Assembly (NCBI GenBank): GCA_030431695.1
Contig: JAUIIU010000017.1
Span: forward strand, 1 to 44,561
Direction of reading: 5' to 3'
Source of the DNA: Bacteroidia bacterium
GTDB taxonomy: Bacteria; Bacteroidota; Bacteroidia; Flavobacteriales; Flavobacteriaceae
Length of the DNA: 44,561 bases
Below the pieces are notes generated by a model. It was given only the letters and a program-made list of their open reading frames with translations. It did not search any database and was not told the origin of the DNA. A program made the translations under genes and the position numbers. Positions 42,077 to 44,561 of the stretch are shown one piece after another (positions within the stretch are counted from its first letter, which is position 1; each line of letters opens with the position of its first letter).

Positions 42077-44561
42077 ATGAAAATCAAGATCACGCTGCTG
42101 GGTATTCTCCTGCTTACCAGTTCTTATTCCCACTCTCAAATACTGGATAAGATAAAAAAAACCAAAGATAAGATCGCGCAGAACACTGTGGATAAGTTAA
42201 GCAGGGACCCTATCACGACGTCATTCAAGGATGTTGACAAGACAAAATATGTAGAGAATACCTTTGGCGATGATCAGGAATTCCAATCGTTCTTTACACA
42301 GCCATTCGACAAAGACAAGGGGTTTACCCTGGATCCCGGATTCTACGAAGGCACCTTCCAGAGTTTTTGTATCAAAGCAGGTACGTATCATCCCGCAAGT
42401 GGTGGCGGACGTTTTTACGCTCCAATAAAGGGGCCTAAGGCAGATATTATGACTACCATAATTGATGCTTACCAGGAAAGACCGGACCTAACACAGAAAG
42501 AAGTTCAGTTGCTTCTATGGGCAATTATTGCAAAGGCCGATTTTTACAAGATGAAAGGGCCTGTAAAGGCTACCGCCCTGAAATTACTAAGCCCGGCTCA
42601 GATAGCCCGGCTAAGTAAAGGGGCATTGGACGATCTAACAAGAAGTGAGACGAGAAAAATTGCAAATGCATCACCTGCTATCCGGGCAGTTCTCGACGCC
42701 GAGCGACAACTCAGAAGTAAATACTATTCCGGTGTAAGATCGTACAAGGAATATGAGGAAATAGCCATGAGAGCCGGGGTGGAACCAATTGTTGCCGGAT
42801 TTGAAGCGGGTCGATGGACCAAACACCCGGACGGATTCTATATCAGGTATTTTCCCAAAGGCTACCCGAGTACCGTAACCCAGGTCTATATACCCGAATC
42901 TATGGGAACCACCTATTTTAATCCTACGCTGGCAGTGGCAGTGCCCGCCGGAAGCGGTCAGCGATTGTTACAAACCGGCTTGCCTGGAGGTAGCCCGAGT
43001 TCGAATACCGGAGGATATGTAAATGGCAATCCGGATCCGTTCTGCGAGCCATCCTTCAACGCCGCCGCAGACTACGCGATCAAGCAGCAAATGATCATGC
43101 AGAATATTCCGGGTTTGGCAGTTGCGATTTACCAGAATGGTAAAATGGTGCATTTAAAGGCATATGGTTACAGCGATGTGTATAGTAAGAAACCTATTAC
43201 GCTCGGGACCACAATGAAGTGGGCATCGATATCGAAGTCGGTTACAGGTGTCGCCGCCGCACAGCTTGAAGAAAGAGGAGTTCAGGGATTTAAGGTGACA
43301 GACGATATTATAGATTATATCGAAAACTGGGATTCGGTCCGGTATACGGATACTACTGGAAGAAAGACTGGTACGGACAGGAGGCACCCGAAAATCACCA
43401 TCGACCAATTATTGAACAACAGTTCGGGAATTCAGCAATATGGTAAAGGGAGCCGATCGGGTGATGATAAATTCTACACCTTGATGATAAGAGGCAGGGA
43501 TACAGCAGTGGTTGAATTTATTGAGAATAAGGGAGCTTATGGTGATTACGATACCAGCCCAAGAAAATTCAAAGCCAAGGAGGCTGTAGATGTATTTAAT
43601 AAGTCGGTACTGAACGATGAACCCGGTATGACCTATCACTATTCATCTTATGGATTCGTACTTGCCGGTGCGGCTGTGGATAAGGTTGCCCCGAATGGAT
43701 ATTTAGACTGGGTACAAACCAACATTATTGATAAGGCCGGACTAAAGACCATGCAGGTATGCGAAGAGGCAAGACCCGGCCATGCCATGTTCAATGACGG
43801 AATGTTAACATCCTATGATAGTGGCTGCCTGCAAAATACATTGCCAGCTGGGGGGTTCGAATCGACCATTTGTGATCTAGCAAAGTACGCTTATGCCTTG
43901 AGCAGAGGTGAATTCTTTGAGAACAAAAAGGATATACTCTGGAATAACTCGGTTTCGATACCTACCAGGCCGGGAGGATCCATAAATTATAGTTACGGCT
44001 TGAATTATATGGGATCAGGTCCGGATTTGACCGTCTGGCATGGGGGTCATGGAGGAAATGTTCGATCGCATATGCAATTTTTTCCTTCGGATAGCACCGG
44101 GATCGCAATTCTTGCTCCGGCCGTGTATGCTGATCTGCCGGAGCTTTCGAAGCATGTTTTCCAGGCCATGAGTATCCGCCCTTCATTGTATAAAGGAAAG
44201 GCCCACAGCCCTATGGACTGGTGCAGAACTGATATGGAAAGCGACGAAGATCTATTTCACGGGGTTTGGCGGAAGACCAACAAAGATGTCCTGGTACGGA
44301 CCGGATATGAAAAGTCAGGTTTCTTCGATGAGATGGAACGCTTAAAGTCTGATAATTATGAGGTTGTCGACATTGAAACATATAAAAATGGTGGTAAGCG
44401 CTACTGGGATGCGGTCTTAAAGAAAGGGGTTCCGGAAACCAGGTTAGTTAGTGATGTGGAACTATCCGAATTGAAGAACGAGATAAACTCCATGAAGGCC
44501 GATGGCTATATCGTAAAAGATATCGAAAGTTATAATGCGGGAAATAGTGGCAGATTATGGG
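42077..44561 (+). CDS. Secreted serine hydrolase (beta-lactamase/S12 type) with unknown N-terminal domain and BTRD1-like tail (partial)
   Basis: The frame is open from ATG 42077 to the window end (828 codons). The signal peptide (MKIKITLLGILLLTS, about 1-21) is followed by about 300 residues I do not recognise, including FYEGTFQSFCIKAGTYHP and QKEVQLLLWAIIAKADFYKM. A class C beta-lactamase/S12-type domain starts near residue 322: Ser384-x-x-Lys387 in WASISKSVTG, Tyr522-Ser-Ser where many relatives have Tyr-x-Asn, and His655-Gly-Gly replacing KTG. From about residue 727 the tail (SGFFDEMERLKS, then YEVVDIETYKNGGKRYWD) resembles bacterial tandem repeat domain 1 and is cut off mid-copy. It is probably a periplasmic or surface peptidase/esterase rather than an antibiotic-degrading enzyme, which is inference. 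Confidence 0.85.
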   Translation, partial: MKIKITLLGILLLTSSYSHSQILDKIKKTKDKIAQNTVDKLSRDPITTSFKDVDKTKYVENTFGDDQEFQSFFTQPFDKDKGFTLDPGFYEGTFQSFCIKAGTYHPASGGGRFYAPIKGPKADIMTTIIDAYQERPDLTQKEVQLLLWAIIAKADFYKMKGPVKATALKLLSPAQIARLSKGALDDLTRSETRKIANASPAIRAVLDAERQLRSKYYSGVRSYKEYEEIAMRAGVEPIVAGFEAGRWTKHPDGFYIRYFPKGYPSTVTQVYIPESMGTTYFNPTLAVAVPAGSGQRLLQTGLPGGSPSSNTGGYVNGNPDPFCEPSFNAAADYAIKQQMIMQNIPGLAVAIYQNGKMVHLKAYGYSDVYSKKPITLGTTMKWASISKSVTGVAAAQLEERGVQGFKVTDDIIDYIENWDSVRYTDTTGRKTGTDRRHPKITIDQLLNNSSGIQQYGKGSRSGDDKFYTLMIRGRDTAVVEFIENKGAYGDYDTSPRKFKAKEAVDVFNKSVLNDEPGMTYHYSSYGFVLAGAAVDKVAPNGYLDWVQTNIIDKAGLKTMQVCEEARPGHAMFNDGMLTSYDSGCLQNTLPAGGFESTICDLAKYAYALSRGEFFENKKDILWNNSVSIPTRPGGSINYSYGLNYMGSGPDLTVWHGGHGGNVRSHMQFFPSDSTGIAILAPAVYADLPELSKHVFQAMSIRPSLYKGKAHSPMDWCRTDMESDEDLFHGVWRKTNKDVLVRTGYEKSGFFDEMERLKSDNYEVVDIETYKNGGKRYWDAVLKKGVPETRLVSDVELSELKNEINSMKADGYIVKDIESYNAGNSGRLW

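Noticed and set aside
43154-43639. Minus-strand open frames in the terminal region
   Set aside because: They are antisense to the serine hydrolase, whose frame runs unbroken from 42077 with signal peptide and SISK motif.

Overview
The window looks like a chromosomal core region of a marine-type member of the Flavobacteriaceae (Bacteroidota). Evidence: type IX secretion (T9SS) C-terminal sorting domains on two secreted proteins; families I associate mainly with this phylum (DUF4835, DUF6913-like, the extended GAPDH, the diverged omega subunit); start codons with no Shine-Dalgarno sequence; and repeated Bacteroidota-type promoter elements (TAnnTTTG). I see no rRNA, tRNA, CRISPR array, insertion sequence, integrase or prophage. 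The longest stretch without a gene is 289 bases (5704-5992).

Layout. 1-3258: tail of a Gfo/Idh/MocA oxidoreductase, then leftward gapdh and an HtrA/DegP-type protease. 3364-6664: rightward dapF, a GNAT enzyme, mltG and a lysozyme-fold-like secreted protein, all but the GNAT tied to peptidoglycan. 6672-10760: leftward dnaA, a low-molecular-weight phosphatase, a T9SS-exported sugar dehydrogenase and an RsmI-like methyltransferase. 10969-13893: YbgC-type thioesterase facing leftward ribD, an EamA transporter and a YigZ protein. 13921-18741: rightward GNAT, prmC, LOG-family protein, aquaporin and ligA. 18800-25307: DUF6913-like protein, dapA, bamD, omega subunit, coaBC, DUF4835 and recN. 25356-34180: fabI, a 944-residue T9SS adhesin-like protein, a glycosyltransferase, a YbbR-domain protein, coaE and a histidine kinase/response regulator pair resembling RprX/RprY. 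34213-41195: seven closely packed leftward genes (Gfo/Idh/MocA enzyme, 3-hydroxyacyl-CoA dehydrogenase, DUF1015, PLP-homeostasis protein, DEDDh exonuclease/GIY-YIG fusion, potassium channel, miaA). 41322-44561: pcm and the start of a large secreted serine hydrolase that runs off the end.

How the genes fit together. Most of the window is housekeeping: lysine/diaminopimelate and cell-wall synthesis (dapF, dapA, mltG), CoA synthesis (coaBC, coaE), fatty acids (fabI), riboflavin (ribD), replication and repair (dnaA, ligA, recN, the nuclease fusion), outer-membrane assembly (bamD, DUF4835) and translation maintenance (prmC, miaA, RsmI-like). Accessory functions are the two T9SS cargo proteins and the terminal hydrolase.

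The observations I rate highest are: six unlinked genes with a perfect TAnnTTTG promoter element ending only 4-5 nt before the start codon, suggesting leaderless transcripts; a CoaBC whose decarboxylase half has Asp and Ser where E. coli Dfp has Asn125 and Cys158; the three-part terminal serine hydrolase with an N-terminal domain I cannot name; and terminator hairpins built into the coding ends of convergent neighbours. I did not find a clearly new multi-gene defence or mobile system.
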